Below are positions 27,173 to 36,468 of a DNA stretch of 64,000 bases, in pieces. Each line of letters opens with the position of its first letter. Within the stretch, counting starts at the first letter, position 1. Below the pieces are notes generated by a model. It was not told the DNA's origin and ran no database searches. It saw only the letters and a program-made list of their open reading frames with translations. Source of the stretch: Streptomyces sp. TRM68416 (GTDB lineage Bacteria > Actinomycetota > Actinomycetes > Streptomycetales > Streptomycetaceae); contig NZ_JACVWU010000034.1 of assembly GCF_014596915.1 (NCBI RefSeq), forward strand, positions 30,751 through 94,750. The letters run 5' to 3'. A program made the translations under genes and the position numbers.

Positions 27173-27196
27173 GTCATCTTAGACATGCCGGATGAC
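27173..27196. promoter_or_regulatory. GTCATC/GATGAC inverted repeat upstream of paralogue A
   Basis: GTCATC (27173-27178) and GATGAC (27191-27196) separated by 12 bases, about 210 bases before the regulator start. The half-sites are the same as those in the elements at 35256 and 36437, which suggests a common binding protein. A GGGTGCCG/CGGCACCC hairpin lies nearby at 27134-27158. Confidence 0.4.
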
Positions 27197-27263
27197 TCAC
27201 CCGTCCCGGCTGTGGCACCCCCGTCCCGCGCACCCGTGGCGCCCCCGCCTCCACACACCGAAG

Positions 27264-27318
27264 CGGCCCCGGACGGCGGGGAGGGCCGGCTTTCCGGCTT
27301 CCCCGCCGTCCGGGGCCG
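27264..27318 (-). terminator. Strong hairpin terminator after metF
   Basis: Two perfectly complementary 19-base arms (27264-27282 and 27300-27318) enclose a second small GCCGG/CCGGC hairpin. It lies 20 bases past the metF stop and closes the minus-strand operon that begins with sbnA. Confidence 0.8.
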
Positions 27319-27338
27319 TGGTGCGGGCCCGCGGCGGC

Positions 27339-28247
27339 TCAGACGCAGCGACTGTCGGCCAGGGTGCCCTCCTCCCGGCGAAGCGCCCGGTCCGCTGCCG
27401 AGCCCACAACGTTGCGGTGGATCTCGGTCGTCGCGGTGGACCTGTTCAGGGTGATGTAGTGCAGGCCGGGGGCGCCCTCGGCGAGCAGCCGTTCGGCCAG
27501 GGCGGTGGCGTGCTCGACGCCGATGCGGTGGCCCTCGCCGGGCCGGTCGCGGACGGCTTCGAGCCGGTGCGCCAGTTCCTCCGGGAAAGAGGCGCCGCTG
27601 AGTTCCGCGAAGCGGCTGATCTGGCGGACGTCGGTGGCGGGCATGATCTCGGGGATGATCGGCGTGTCGCAGCCCGCGGCCGCCACCCGGTCCCGCAGGC
27701 GCAGATAGTCCTCGGCGTGGAAGAACATCTGCGTGATCGCGTAGTCGGCCCCCGCCCGGCACTTGGCCACGAAGTGCCGGATCTCGCTCTCCCAGTCCGG
27801 CGAGCGCGGGTGCCGTTCCGGGAACGCGGCCACGCCGATGGTGAAGCCGCCCAGCGAGCGGATGAGCTCGACCAGTTCGCGGGCGTGGGTGAAGCCGTGC
27901 GGATGCGGTGTCCAGGCGCCGAGCGGGTCGCCGGGCGGGTCGCCGCGCAGCGCCAGGACGTCACGGATGCCGGCGTCGGCGTACTGCCCGATGATCTGCC
28001 GCAGTTCGGCGACCGAGTGCCCGACCGCGGTGAGGTGTGCGACCGGGCGCAGGGTCGTCTCGGCCGCGATGCGCCGGGTCAGGGCGACGGTGCGGTCCCG
28101 GGAGGAGCCGCCGGCCCCGTAGGTGATGGAGACGAAGTCGGGGCGCAGCGCCTCGACCCGGCGCAGGGCGTGCCACAGCGTGCGCTCGCCGGCCTGCGTC
28201 TTCGGCGGGAAGAACTCGAAGGAGAACGTGCGGGTATCGGCGGTCAT
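27339..28247 (-). CDS. metF: Methylenetetrahydrofolate reductase
   Basis: A 302-residue FAD-dependent MetF that reduces 5,10-methylene-THF to 5-methyl-THF, the methyl donor for methionine. FSFEFFPPKT at the N-terminus, FVSITYGAGGSS, VLALRGDPPG, IGVAAFPERHPRS and ITQMFFHAEDY are family hallmarks. ATG 28247 overlaps the preceding kinase stop (ATGA). Its place in a secondary-metabolite operon with metK and an adenosine kinase suggests a dedicated methyl-supply copy; a housekeeping metF presumably lies elsewhere. Confidence 0.95.
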   Translation of the reverse strand: MTADTRTFSFEFFPPKTQAGERTLWHALRRVEALRPDFVSITYGAGGSSRDRTVALTRRIAAETTLRPVAHLTAVGHSVAELRQIIGQYADAGIRDVLALRGDPPGDPLGAWTPHPHGFTHARELVELIRSLGGFTIGVAAFPERHPRSPDWESEIRHFVAKCRAGADYAITQMFFHAEDYLRLRDRVAAAGCDTPIIPEIMPATDVRQISRFAELSGASFPEELAHRLEAVRDRPGEGHRIGVEHATALAERLLAEGAPGLHYITLNRSTATTEIHRNVVGSAADRALRREEGTLADSRCV

Positions 28248-29227
28248 GACACCACCGTCAGACACGCGGCGATCTCCTCGGCGGGCCGCCGGCCGTAGAC
28301 GGTGCCGATCCGGTCCAGCAGGTCGGAGGCGAGCAGCTTGTACTCCTGCGTGCCCAGGGACTCGATGACCACGGTGGCCAGGGCGCAGCCGAGCTGGGCC
28401 GCGCGTTCGTACGGCAGACGCCGGGCCAGGCCCGCGAGGAAACCGGCGCGGAAGGCGTCGCCCACCCCGGTCGGGTCGACGACGTCCCGCGTCGGCACGG
28501 CCGGTACGTCCTGCCGGTGCCCGTCGGCGGTCTCGAGGGTGACGCCGTCGGCGCCGCGGGTGACGATCCAGGCGCCCACCCGGCCGAGCGCCTCCGCTCG
28601 GCTCCAGCCGGTCCGCTCCAGCAGGAGGGCCTGCTCGTACTCGTTGGTGAACAGCAGCCGGGCGCAGTCCACCAGGCGCCGGGTCTGCCCGGTGTCCAGG
28701 CGGGCCAGCTGCTGGGACGGGTCGGCCGCGACCGGGACTCCCAGGGCATGCGCGGCGGCCGTGTGGCGCAGCATCGCCTCGGGGTCGTCGGCGCCGACAA
28801 GGACGAGGTCGAAGGGCCCCGCCCGCCGGTGCGCGGCGGCGAGGTCGATACGGCTCGCCTCGGCCATGGCACCGGCGTAGAAGGTGGCGATCTGGTTCTG
28901 GTCGGCGTCGGTGGTGCACACGAAGCGCGCGGTGTGCAGGGTGTCGCTCACCCGCACCGACGCGGTGTCGACGCCGTGCCGGGTGAGCCAGGCGTCGTAC
29001 TCGGGGAAGTCGGTGCCCGCGGCGCCCACCAGCACGGGGCGCAGGCCGAACCTGCCGAGCCCGAGGGCGATGTTCGCGCCGACACCGCCGCGCCGGACGT
29101 CGAGACGGTCCGCGAGGAAGGACAGCGAGACCCTGTCGAGCCGGTCGGTGATCAGCTGGTCCCGGAAACGGCCGGGGAAGACCATCAGATGGTCGGTGGC
29201 TATCGACCCGGCGACTGCGATGCGCAC
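28244..29227 (-). CDS. PfkB-family kinase, adenosine-kinase-like
   Basis: A 327-residue ribokinase-fold kinase. RRGGVGANIALGLGRFG is the substrate-binding PfkB motif and DPTGVGDAFRAGFLAGL carries the catalytic Asp and anion hole. The N-terminal MRIAVAGSIATDHLMVFPG is typical of actinobacterial adenosine kinases. Between metK and metF, it would phosphorylate the adenosine released from S-adenosylhomocysteine and so pull methylation forward. Adenosine specificity is inferred. The downstream metF start overlaps its stop. Confidence 0.9.
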   Translation of the reverse strand: MRIAVAGSIATDHLMVFPGRFRDQLITDRLDRVSLSFLADRLDVRRGGVGANIALGLGRFGLRPVLVGAAGTDFPEYDAWLTRHGVDTASVRVSDTLHTARFVCTTDADQNQIATFYAGAMAEASRIDLAAAHRRAGPFDLVLVGADDPEAMLRHTAAAHALGVPVAADPSQQLARLDTGQTRRLVDCARLLFTNEYEQALLLERTGWSRAEALGRVGAWIVTRGADGVTLETADGHRQDVPAVPTRDVVDPTGVGDAFRAGFLAGLARRLPYERAAQLGCALATVVIESLGTQEYKLLASDLLDRIGTVYGRRPAEEIAACLTVVS

Positions 29228-29263
29228 GGCGATCTCCCTTCTCGGCTGCCGCGAAGGCCGTTG

Positions 29264-30487
<1,224 letters not shown>

Positions 30488-30561
30488 CGCCGTTTCTCCT
30501 CTGTTGCGTCGGGAAGTGCGGGACGGCCGGCCGTGCCGGGTGAAGGGCCGAACGGTGAGGG

Positions 30562-31584
30562 TCAGGAAGTGCATGCGAAGCCGGGCACGGACACGACGCC
30601 CTCCGCGTCGCGCGACCGGTCCAGGACGAGCTGGGCGAGGGCGATGTCCAGGGAGCCGAGGCCGAAGGGCGAGTAGACGGCGCGCCGTTCCCGGTCGGGC
30701 TTGGCCGCGCCGCGCAGGAAGTCGCCGACGGGGAGGATGCCGTCCCGCTCCACGGTGCCCTGCTCGACGGCGAGGGCCAGGGAGGTCTTCTCGCGCAGGG
30801 CGTGTGCCACGTCGTCGACGACGTGCACGGCGCCTGCCATCGCCTCGGGCGTCAGGTCGCGCAGGGACATGTGCAGGACGACCGCGTTGTGCTTGAACCA
30901 GCGGGATTCGCTCAGGTGCGGCACTACGGCGGTGGTGGCGAACAGCACCACGTCGGCGTCCTCCACGGCCTCCCGCAGGGAACCGGCCGCGACCGCGTCC
31001 CCGGCCAGACCCGCCGCGAACTGCCCGCTGCGCGCGGCGAAGTCGCGGGCGCGCTCCTGGTCGACGTCGAACACCACCAGGTGGTCGCAGCTCCAGCCGA
31101 GGCCGGCGAACACCTCCAGGGTGGTGCGGGAGATGTAACCGGTGCCGATGACCGCGATCCTGGCCGGTGCGCGGTCGCCGGCGCGCAGCGCCTCGGCGCC
31201 GACGGCGGCGGACAGCGCGGTGCGGTGGCCGCTGATCTGGGCGCCTTCGAGGACGGCCGTGGGGAAACCGGTGCGCGGGTCGTTCAGCGCGATCAGCGCG
31301 GAGGCGCGGGGCAGTCCGAGGCCGAGGTTCTCGGGGAAGCTGGAGATCCACTTCACGCCCATGGCCTCGGACTCGCCGGCGACGTACGCGGGCAGCGCGA
31401 TGATGCGCTCGCGGCGGGTGTCGTCGGGACGCAGGAACAGGCTGTCGGGGTTGACCAGTTGTCCCAGCGCCGCCTTGACGTAGATGTCCTCGACGATCTC
31501 CTTCGACGCCGTGCCCAAGGACCGCAGCGCTTCGGCGACCGCTGCCGCGGGAACGATGGTGAGACTGTGGTCGGCGTGATTCAT
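30562..31584 (-). CDS. sbnB: SbnB-like N-(carboxy-amino-ethyl)glutamate dehydrogenase (ornithine cyclodeaminase family)
   Basis: A 340-residue member of the ornithine cyclodeaminase/mu-crystallin family. LGLPRASALIALNDPRTGFP, the RTALSAAVGAEAL helix and the NAD-binding IAVIGTGYISRTTLEVFAGL are visible. In siderophore pathways SbnB oxidises the SbnA product (ACEGA) to L-2,3-diaminopropionate and 2-oxoglutarate. An SbnA homologue starts the same operon, which supports this role over ordinary cyclodeaminase activity. The ATG at 31584 has GAGGAAC upstream. A MITE separates it from the DUF2000 gene. Confidence 0.88.
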   Translation of the reverse strand: MNHADHSLTIVPAAAVAEALRSLGTASKEIVEDIYVKAALGQLVNPDSLFLRPDDTRRERIIALPAYVAGESEAMGVKWISSFPENLGLGLPRASALIALNDPRTGFPTAVLEGAQISGHRTALSAAVGAEALRAGDRAPARIAVIGTGYISRTTLEVFAGLGWSCDHLVVFDVDQERARDFAARSGQFAAGLAGDAVAAGSLREAVEDADVVLFATTAVVPHLSESRWFKHNAVVLHMSLRDLTPEAMAGAVHVVDDVAHALREKTSLALAVEQGTVERDGILPVGDFLRGAAKPDRERRAVYSPFGLGSLDIALAQLVLDRSRDAEGVVSVPGFACTS

Positions 31585-31657
31585 GTGTTCCTCACTGTCG
31601 GTGTGGTGTCGGGGCGTTGCCGGTGCGGTGTGCCGGCGGTCGAGGGAATTAGCCGGG

Positions 31658-31848
31658 CTAGGGCCTGTCCGGCGGATCATGCCGCAGACGCGGGGCCTGG
31701 CACGCCCATCTGCCGCGTTGTCGTCGGTTGCCGACGCTCCGCGTCGACGCCCTCCTCCGCCTTGCAGCTGCACGCACCAGGCCCCGCTCACCGGCATCGA
31801 TGAGTCACCACCGCTTTCCTGCGACCTGATCCGCCGGACAGGCCCTAG
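31658..31848. mobile_element. MITE with 22-bp terminal inverted repeats
   Basis: A 191-bp element bounded by CTAGGGCCTGTCCGGCGGAT and its exact reverse complement at the other end (22 perfect bases, then mismatches). CTAG at each border fits the target duplication of IS5-type transposases. The interior has no open frame of note. The right border CTAG contains the TAG stop of the DUF2000 gene. It lies inside the operon between DUF2000 and sbnB. Confidence 0.75.
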
Positions 31849-32321
31849 CGCAGCAGGGAGAACTTCTTGGTGAGCGGGTCGACGACGTCGCGCGGGCCGA
31901 AGAGGGCCACGCCGTAGTAGTCGAGTTCGGCCTCCGGCGTCCGCCGCATCCGCTCCAGCTGGTCGAGGTGGCTGCCGCCGGTCATCTGGGCGGTGAAGTC
32001 GGTGCTCAGCAGCCCGGCCGCGGCCGCCTCGCCCCGCAGCCGGCGCAGCCAGGCGGGGCGTCCCTCCAGTACGACGAGCGAGAGCCCGGAGACGGGCGCA
32101 TGGCTGCCCGCGTCGGCGTCGGGGAAGTCGAGGAAGGCCATGTGCGGGAGGAGTTCGGGGCGTTCGGTGGCCGCCTTCGCGAGCAGGCCGAGGCAGAGGT
32201 GGCCGGCGGCGTTGGTGGCCACGCCGGGTTCCAGCTTGGCCTTGAGGGCGACGACGAACTTGTACTGGGTGTCGACGTCTTCGGGGGCGACGACGAGGCG
32301 ACCGTTGTGCTGCATGGGCAT
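31845..32321 (-). CDS. DUF2000 family protein
   Basis: A 158-residue protein matching DUF2000, a family with a peptidyl-tRNA-hydrolase-like fold and no defined role: KFVVALKAKLEPGVATNAAGHLCLGLLAKA near the N-terminus, GLSLVVLEGRPAWLRRLR in the middle, and the YGVALFGPRDVVDPLTKKFS end. The start is one of two close ATGs (32321 or 32315); AAGGA lies 10 bases before the first. The TAG stop is part of the MITE border, but the preceding sequence looks like a natural C-terminus, so the protein is probably not truncated. It lies 61 bases after the regulator gene. Confidence 0.82.
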   Translation of the reverse strand: MPMQHNGRLVVAPEDVDTQYKFVVALKAKLEPGVATNAAGHLCLGLLAKAATERPELLPHMAFLDFPDADAGSHAPVSGLSLVVLEGRPAWLRRLRGEAAAAGLLSTDFTAQMTGGSHLDQLERMRRTPEAELDYYGVALFGPRDVVDPLTKKFSLLR

Positions 32322-32382
32322 TACCTGTGGTTCCTTTTTCTCGGCACGTACGGGACGTGGTGGGTGTAGGGCGCTGCGTGTG

Positions 32383-34134
32383 TCAGGCACTGAGCGAGTA
32401 GTCGAGGAAGCGCTGGACCTTCGCCGGGTTGATGCGGTAGCCGGGGCGGCCCTGGATGACGGCGTCCTGGACGATCTCGTGCTCGGCCGTCTCCCGGAGC
32501 GTCTCCTGGCAGACGTGCCGGAACCGGCGCACCGCCTGGGCGATCGCCGACGGGGTGCGGTTGACGCGCCGCGCGAGTTCCGCCGCGGACAGGAACGGCA
32601 CCTCGCCGCCGTCCGGCCGGGTCCGGGTGAACTCCTCGCCGAGCGCGCGCAGGATGTCGGCGAGCGGGCGCGGGGTGCTGTCGTACAAGGTGACGCCTTC
32701 CAGGGAGAGCAGGGGGCCGTAGAGCACGAACTCGAACCGGTCGGCCTCCGGCAGGGGTGTGTCGCCGAGCCCGGGGCCGGGGAACTCGGGCGCCAGGTGG
32801 GCGGGGCGCAGTCCCCGGTAGGTGCCGAGTTGCCAGGGGAACTCGGTGCCCTGCGGCACCTGGAGGTAGCGGGCGGCGGCCTGCACCAGTTCCGGTACGA
32901 CGGGACGCAGTTCCTGCAGATAGCGGCTGACCCATTCGACGGCGCCGTTGCGGCCGTGCAGCCGGGCCTGCAGGAGGGCCGCGTCCAGCAGGACGGTGGC
33001 GGCGCAGGTGGGCAGACCCGCGTAGGTGAACCGGTCGTGCAGCGTGGTCGCGGTGTCGATCAGATGACGTGGCTTGACCCGGATCCGGTACGTGCGCAGC
33101 ATCCGGTGCCAGCACTCGTAGGCGGTGAGGTGGGGGTTCCAGGGGTGCCGGCCGTCGGTGTAGCGGTCGGCCAGGCGCAGGAAGATCTTCGGGTACGGCG
33201 AGGTCTGGAAGGTGGACCAGCCGCAGGTGAAGACGTCGAGCGCCGCGTCGAGTTCCCGTCGTGCCCCGAACCGGCAGGCCGCCAGCAGGTGTTCGCTGGT
33301 GCGGGTGTAGCGCCGCAGCAGGGCCGCGTCGCGGTGGGTGAGGGCGGCCGGGCGCAGGGTGGTGGACTCGATGAAGGTGCCGTAGCTGCCGCTGCGCACG
33401 TCCCCTAGGTGGAAGGCGCCGACCTCGTCCTCGGTGTCCTCGACCAGCGGGTGGGTGGCGAGGATGTCGTCCACGTAGGCGCGCTGTGCCCGGGCGGTGG
33501 CGGCGGCCCGGTCCTCGTGGCCGGCCAGCAGATGGGCGATGACCAGGTCGGTGAAGAGCCAGGCGGCGTCCGCGTAGTAGCGGTAGGCGCGGTAGCGGTC
33601 CAGGGACGTCTCGAAGTGGGCCCGCGCCTGTTCGGCGTCGCCGGCGCCGGCCGCGGCCAGCCCGCGCTGCCAGGACACGAACGAGACCTCGAAGAACTGC
33701 TCGGCCGTCATGCCGAGGCCGAGTTCGCGGGCGAGCCGGGTGAAGGCGGCGGGGAACCCGGAGTGCGCGTAGCCGGGCCAGCCCTGGCTGAGGTGGTCGG
33801 CCGCCTCGGTGAGAAGGGCCGGGGATCGCTCGTCCACCCCGCGGTCGAGGAGTTCGATCAGCTCCCCGGCCCAGGGCAGGATCCGGCCGGTGTACAGGAA
33901 GGAGGAGGAGACGTACCGTTCGGCGGCCTTGGCGAGTACGGGCGCGATCGAGGGGCCGCCGCCCATGCGGGCGCACAGGGCGGCGAGCACGAGCGTCAGC
34001 ATCACGTCGTGCTCGTCGGCCAGGCGCAGGTCGGCGGCCGGTACGTCGGCCACCTCCGCCACGTCCACCCAGGAGCGCCCCGCGGCGTGCTCCTCGAGCG
34101 CCTGAAGGCGCCCGGCCAGGTCACTCGTGTGCAC
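32383..34134 (-). CDS. Large winged-helix regulator, paralogue B
   Basis: A 583-residue paralogue of the protein at 25202-26962, alike from the first helix (LQALEEHAAG versus YRALEEHVAG) to the C-terminus (GRPGYRINP versus GRPGYRLNP). The N-terminal three quarters are an Ala/Leu/Arg-rich helical solenoid, with AGDAEQARAHFETSLDRYRAY resembling a TPR. The C-terminal domain FLSAAELARRVNRTPSAIAQ followed by VRRFRHVCQE reads as a winged helix. The GTG at 34134 aligns with the paralogue start and is preceded by GGGACCGAGG; both genes share GATGGGAC just before the start. It lies 86 bases after sbnA in the same operon. Likely a pathway regulator; the ligand is unknown. Confidence 0.85.
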   Translation of the reverse strand: MHTSDLAGRLQALEEHAAGRSWVDVAEVADVPAADLRLADEHDVMLTLVLAALCARMGGGPSIAPVLAKAAERYVSSSFLYTGRILPWAGELIELLDRGVDERSPALLTEAADHLSQGWPGYAHSGFPAAFTRLARELGLGMTAEQFFEVSFVSWQRGLAAAGAGDAEQARAHFETSLDRYRAYRYYADAAWLFTDLVIAHLLAGHEDRAAATARAQRAYVDDILATHPLVEDTEDEVGAFHLGDVRSGSYGTFIESTTLRPAALTHRDAALLRRYTRTSEHLLAACRFGARRELDAALDVFTCGWSTFQTSPYPKIFLRLADRYTDGRHPWNPHLTAYECWHRMLRTYRIRVKPRHLIDTATTLHDRFTYAGLPTCAATVLLDAALLQARLHGRNGAVEWVSRYLQELRPVVPELVQAAARYLQVPQGTEFPWQLGTYRGLRPAHLAPEFPGPGLGDTPLPEADRFEFVLYGPLLSLEGVTLYDSTPRPLADILRALGEEFTRTRPDGGEVPFLSAAELARRVNRTPSAIAQAVRRFRHVCQETLRETAEHEIVQDAVIQGRPGYRINPAKVQRFLDYSLSA

Positions 34135-34220
34135 CTCGGTCCCATCCTGCGTCGTTCTCGTCCGGGGCAGGCACGGCTGCCCCGGTCTGCCGGTCGTGTC
34201 GCCCCGCGCGGCGCGGCGGC

Positions 34221-35189
34221 TCATGCCTGCCGCGGCAGCGCTCCGATCGAGGTCATCCAGCTGTCGGAGTAGACGGTGCTCTCGTACTTCTCGCCGCCGT
34301 CCGCGCAGATGCACAACGCGTCCTGTACGTCGGGGTGTTCACCCAGATAGCGCACGCAGGCCGCGACGACCGCGCCGGAGGAGGCGCCGAGGTGGATGCC
34401 GGTCTCCTTCAGGACGGTCCGGCAGTAGTGGGCGGCCTCGCCGACGTCCACATAGGCGTAGTGGTCGATCAGGCCCGCCTTGAGGAAGGAGGACGGCCGG
34501 CTGGCGCCGATGCCGGACAGGTAGCGCCGGCCGGGCTGTCCGCCGTAGGCGACGGAGCCGTTGACGTCGACGGCCACCATACGGGTGGCCAGGGCCCGTT
34601 CGCGGAAGCACTGGCTGATTCCGGCGAAGGTGCCGCCGGTGGAGACGGCCGCGAAGAGCGCGTCGGGTGCGGCGGGGAGTTGGTCGAGAATTTCCGGGCC
34701 GGTCATCCGGCGGTGTATGTCGGGGTTCTCGGGGCTGTTGTACTGGTCCACCCAGACGTAGCCGTCGTCGGCCCGGAGCATCTCCTGGACCTTCGCCAGC
34801 CGGGACAGCAGGTAGCCGCCCGCCTCGTCGACCTCGTCGACCATGACGATGGTGGCGCCGAGGTCGGTCAGCCGGCTGCGGACCTCCGCGGTGCTCATCG
34901 GGTCCAGCACGGCGGTGAACCCGATGTCCAGGAAGCGGGCCATGCTGGCCAGGGCGACGCCGAGGTTGCCGGAGGTGGATTCCAGCAGACGCACACCGGG
35001 GCGGATCCGGCCGTCCCGGACGAGACCGCGCACGAGGCCATAGGCGGTACGGGCCTTGATGGAGCCGGTGAGGTTGTAACCCTCGAGCTTCAGGTGGATC
35101 GTCCGCGGCTCACCCTGGACGTCCAGCGTGATGGGCTTGATCGGGGTAAGGCCCAGCAGGGCCTCGAAGCGGTCCAAGTAGTGCTTCAT
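34221..35189 (-). CDS. sbnA: SbnA-like PLP enzyme for 2,3-diaminopropionate synthesis
   Basis: A 322-residue fold-type II PLP enzyme of the cysteine-synthase family. The PLP Lys is in NLTGSIKARTA (about residue 43), the substrate loop is ESTSGNLGVALA and the phosphate-binding loop is AVSTGGTFAG. SbnA enzymes couple O-phosphoserine with glutamate to give ACEGA, which SbnB then cleaves to L-2,3-diaminopropionate. The Dap role rests on the sbnB-type gene in the same operon; cysteine or cyanoalanine synthesis is the alternative. ATG 35189 follows GAGGGAAG. It opens the minus-strand operon. Confidence 0.88.
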   Translation of the reverse strand: MKHYLDRFEALLGLTPIKPITLDVQGEPRTIHLKLEGYNLTGSIKARTAYGLVRGLVRDGRIRPGVRLLESTSGNLGVALASMARFLDIGFTAVLDPMSTAEVRSRLTDLGATIVMVDEVDEAGGYLLSRLAKVQEMLRADDGYVWVDQYNSPENPDIHRRMTGPEILDQLPAAPDALFAAVSTGGTFAGISQCFRERALATRMVAVDVNGSVAYGGQPGRRYLSGIGASRPSSFLKAGLIDHYAYVDVGEAAHYCRTVLKETGIHLGASSGAVVAACVRYLGEHPDVQDALCICADGGEKYESTVYSDSWMTSIGALPRQA

Positions 35190-35255
35190 CTTCCCTCGCA
35201 TGTCATGCGGCCAACGGGTCACCCGTACGCTCACGTGTCATGGCCAAGCATCCTG

Positions 35256-35313
35256 ATGACAAGGGACAGTCATAATCAGTAGCATCCATGACAGTAAAGA
35301 GGCGTCTCAGCAT
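35256..35313. promoter_or_regulatory. Composite promoter/operator between sbnA and azlC
   Basis: An ATGAC-8-GTCAT inverted repeat (35256-35273), a 15-base spacer and a 25-base block (35289-35313). Read toward sbnA, the block contains CTGAGACGCCTCTTTAC. CTTTAC could be the -35 box for sbnA. On the other strand CATAAT (35271-35276) is a good -10 box for azlC. The same composite occurs in mirror orientation at 36396-36454. Confidence 0.6.
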
Positions 35314-35354
35314 CTGGGCCGCTTCGGCCGACGCGATTCGATGGAGGGCTCCTC

Positions 35355-36074
35355 GTGGTATTCCAGGAGCAAGATCAACTGCCACGCAAGGAGAAAACGA
35401 GGCTTGTTCGCGACGCCGTCGGCGTCGGTCTGGCCGTCGGAGCCTATGGACTGTCCTACGGCGCGCTGGCCGTTTCCAGCGGTCTGACCCTCGCGCAGAC
35501 CCAGTTCCTCTCCCTCGCCCTCTACGGGGGTTCCGCCCAACTCGCCCTGATCGGCACGCTCGCGGCGGGCGGCGGGGGCCTCGCGGCCTCGGCGACCGCG
35601 ACCCTGCTCGGGGTGCGCAGCCTCTTCTACGGCGTGAGCCTGCGGCCGGTCCTGCGGCCGCGCGGGGCGACCCTGCTGCCGGCGGCCCACCTGCTGAGCG
35701 ACGAAAGCACCGCGATGGCGATCGCCAAGCCGACACCGCGGGAAGGCCGCTTCGCGTACTGGGCCACCGGAGCCGTGGTGTTCCTGTTCTGGAACCTCGC
35801 CACGCTGATCGGCGCCCTGTCCGGTTCGCTGCTGGCCGACCCCGAGGCACTGGGCCTCGACGCGGCCTGCTCCGCCGCCTTCCTGGCGCTGGTGGCACCC
35901 CGGCTGCGCGAGCGCGCGGGGCAGTTCGTCTTCCTCCTGGCGGCACTGGTGGCGATAGCCGTGTCCCCGCTGCTCGGCTCCGGGCTGCCCGTCGTCCTGG
36001 CCGGACTCACCGCGCTGAGCGTCCTGTTGCTGCCGACGGCGACGCCCGCGGCGGCGCGGGGAGGTGCCTCATGA
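35355..36074 (+). CDS. azlC: AzlC-type amino acid exporter, large subunit
   Basis: A 239-residue AzlC membrane protein with about six transmembrane helices. SYGALAVSSGLTLAQTQFLSL and GGSAQLALIGTLAAGG are the family core. With AzlD it forms a two-component exporter for branched-chain and related amino acids. The GTG at 35355 lies 6 bases after GGAGGG. It is divergent from sbnA and shares its regulatory region, so it may export diaminopropionate, an amino-acid-like end product or an excess precursor. Confidence 0.92.
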   Translation: MVFQEQDQLPRKEKTRLVRDAVGVGLAVGAYGLSYGALAVSSGLTLAQTQFLSLALYGGSAQLALIGTLAAGGGGLAASATATLLGVRSLFYGVSLRPVLRPRGATLLPAAHLLSDESTAMAIAKPTPREGRFAYWATGAVVFLFWNLATLIGALSGSLLADPEALGLDAACSAAFLALVAPRLRERAGQFVFLLAALVAIAVSPLLGSGLPVVLAGLTALSVLLLPTATPAAARGGAS

Positions 36075-36382
36075 GCTGGTCGTGGATCCTCCTGGCGACG
36101 GCCGGATGCCTCGCGCTGAAACTGGCCGGCCTGCTGGTCCCCGAGAGCGCGCTGGACCGGCCCGCGGTGGCGCGGGTCGCCGGTGTGGTGCCGGTCGCGC
36201 TGCTCGCCGCCCTCATCGCGACCCAGACCTTCGTCGCCGACCGTCATCTGGCCGTCGACGCGCGTGCGGCCGGCCTCGCGGTGGCGGCCCTGGCGCTGTG
36301 GCGGCGGGCCCCGTTCCTGGTCGTCGTGGTGCTCGCGGCGGCCACGACGGCCCTCCTGAGATGGCTCGAGCTGGGCGGATGA
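36071..36382 (+). CDS. azlD: AzlD-type amino acid exporter, small subunit
   Basis: A 103-residue protein with three or four transmembrane helices (WSWILLATAGCLALKLAGLL, VAGVVPVALLAALIATQTF and a C-terminal Ala/Val-rich pair), as in AzlD. Its ATG overlaps the azlC stop (ATGA), so the two are made together. Confidence 0.92.
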   Translation: MSWSWILLATAGCLALKLAGLLVPESALDRPAVARVAGVVPVALLAALIATQTFVADRHLAVDARAAGLAVAALALWRRAPFLVVVVLAAATTALLRWLELGG

Positions 36383-36395
36383 CGCGTCGGCTCAG

Positions 36396-36454
36396 ATCCT
36401 GAGACACCTCTTTACGTGTCATCAAAGGTCAATACGATGACCTGTGTCAGTCAT
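36396..36454. promoter_or_regulatory. Composite promoter/operator before the methyltransferase gene
   Basis: Block CTGAGACACCTCTTTAC (36399-36415) followed by GTGTCAT, a spacer, and ATGAC-7/8-GTCAT (36437-36454). It is the mirror-image copy of 35256-35313, including the spacer of 15 bases. CTTTAC (36409-36414) and TACGAT 17 bases further (36432-36437) make a plausible promoter for the gene at 36469. Confidence 0.6.
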
Positions 36455-36468
36455 CCGAGGGAGGTCAC

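Noticed and set aside
31660..31840. Short open frames inside the MITE
   Set aside because: They do not resemble a transposase and the element is too small; non-autonomous element preferred.
30562..35189. Staphyloferrin-B-like siderophore cluster because of sbnA and sbnB
   Set aside because: No NIS synthetase, decarboxylase or iron-siderophore uptake gene is present; only the Dap-forming pair is shared.
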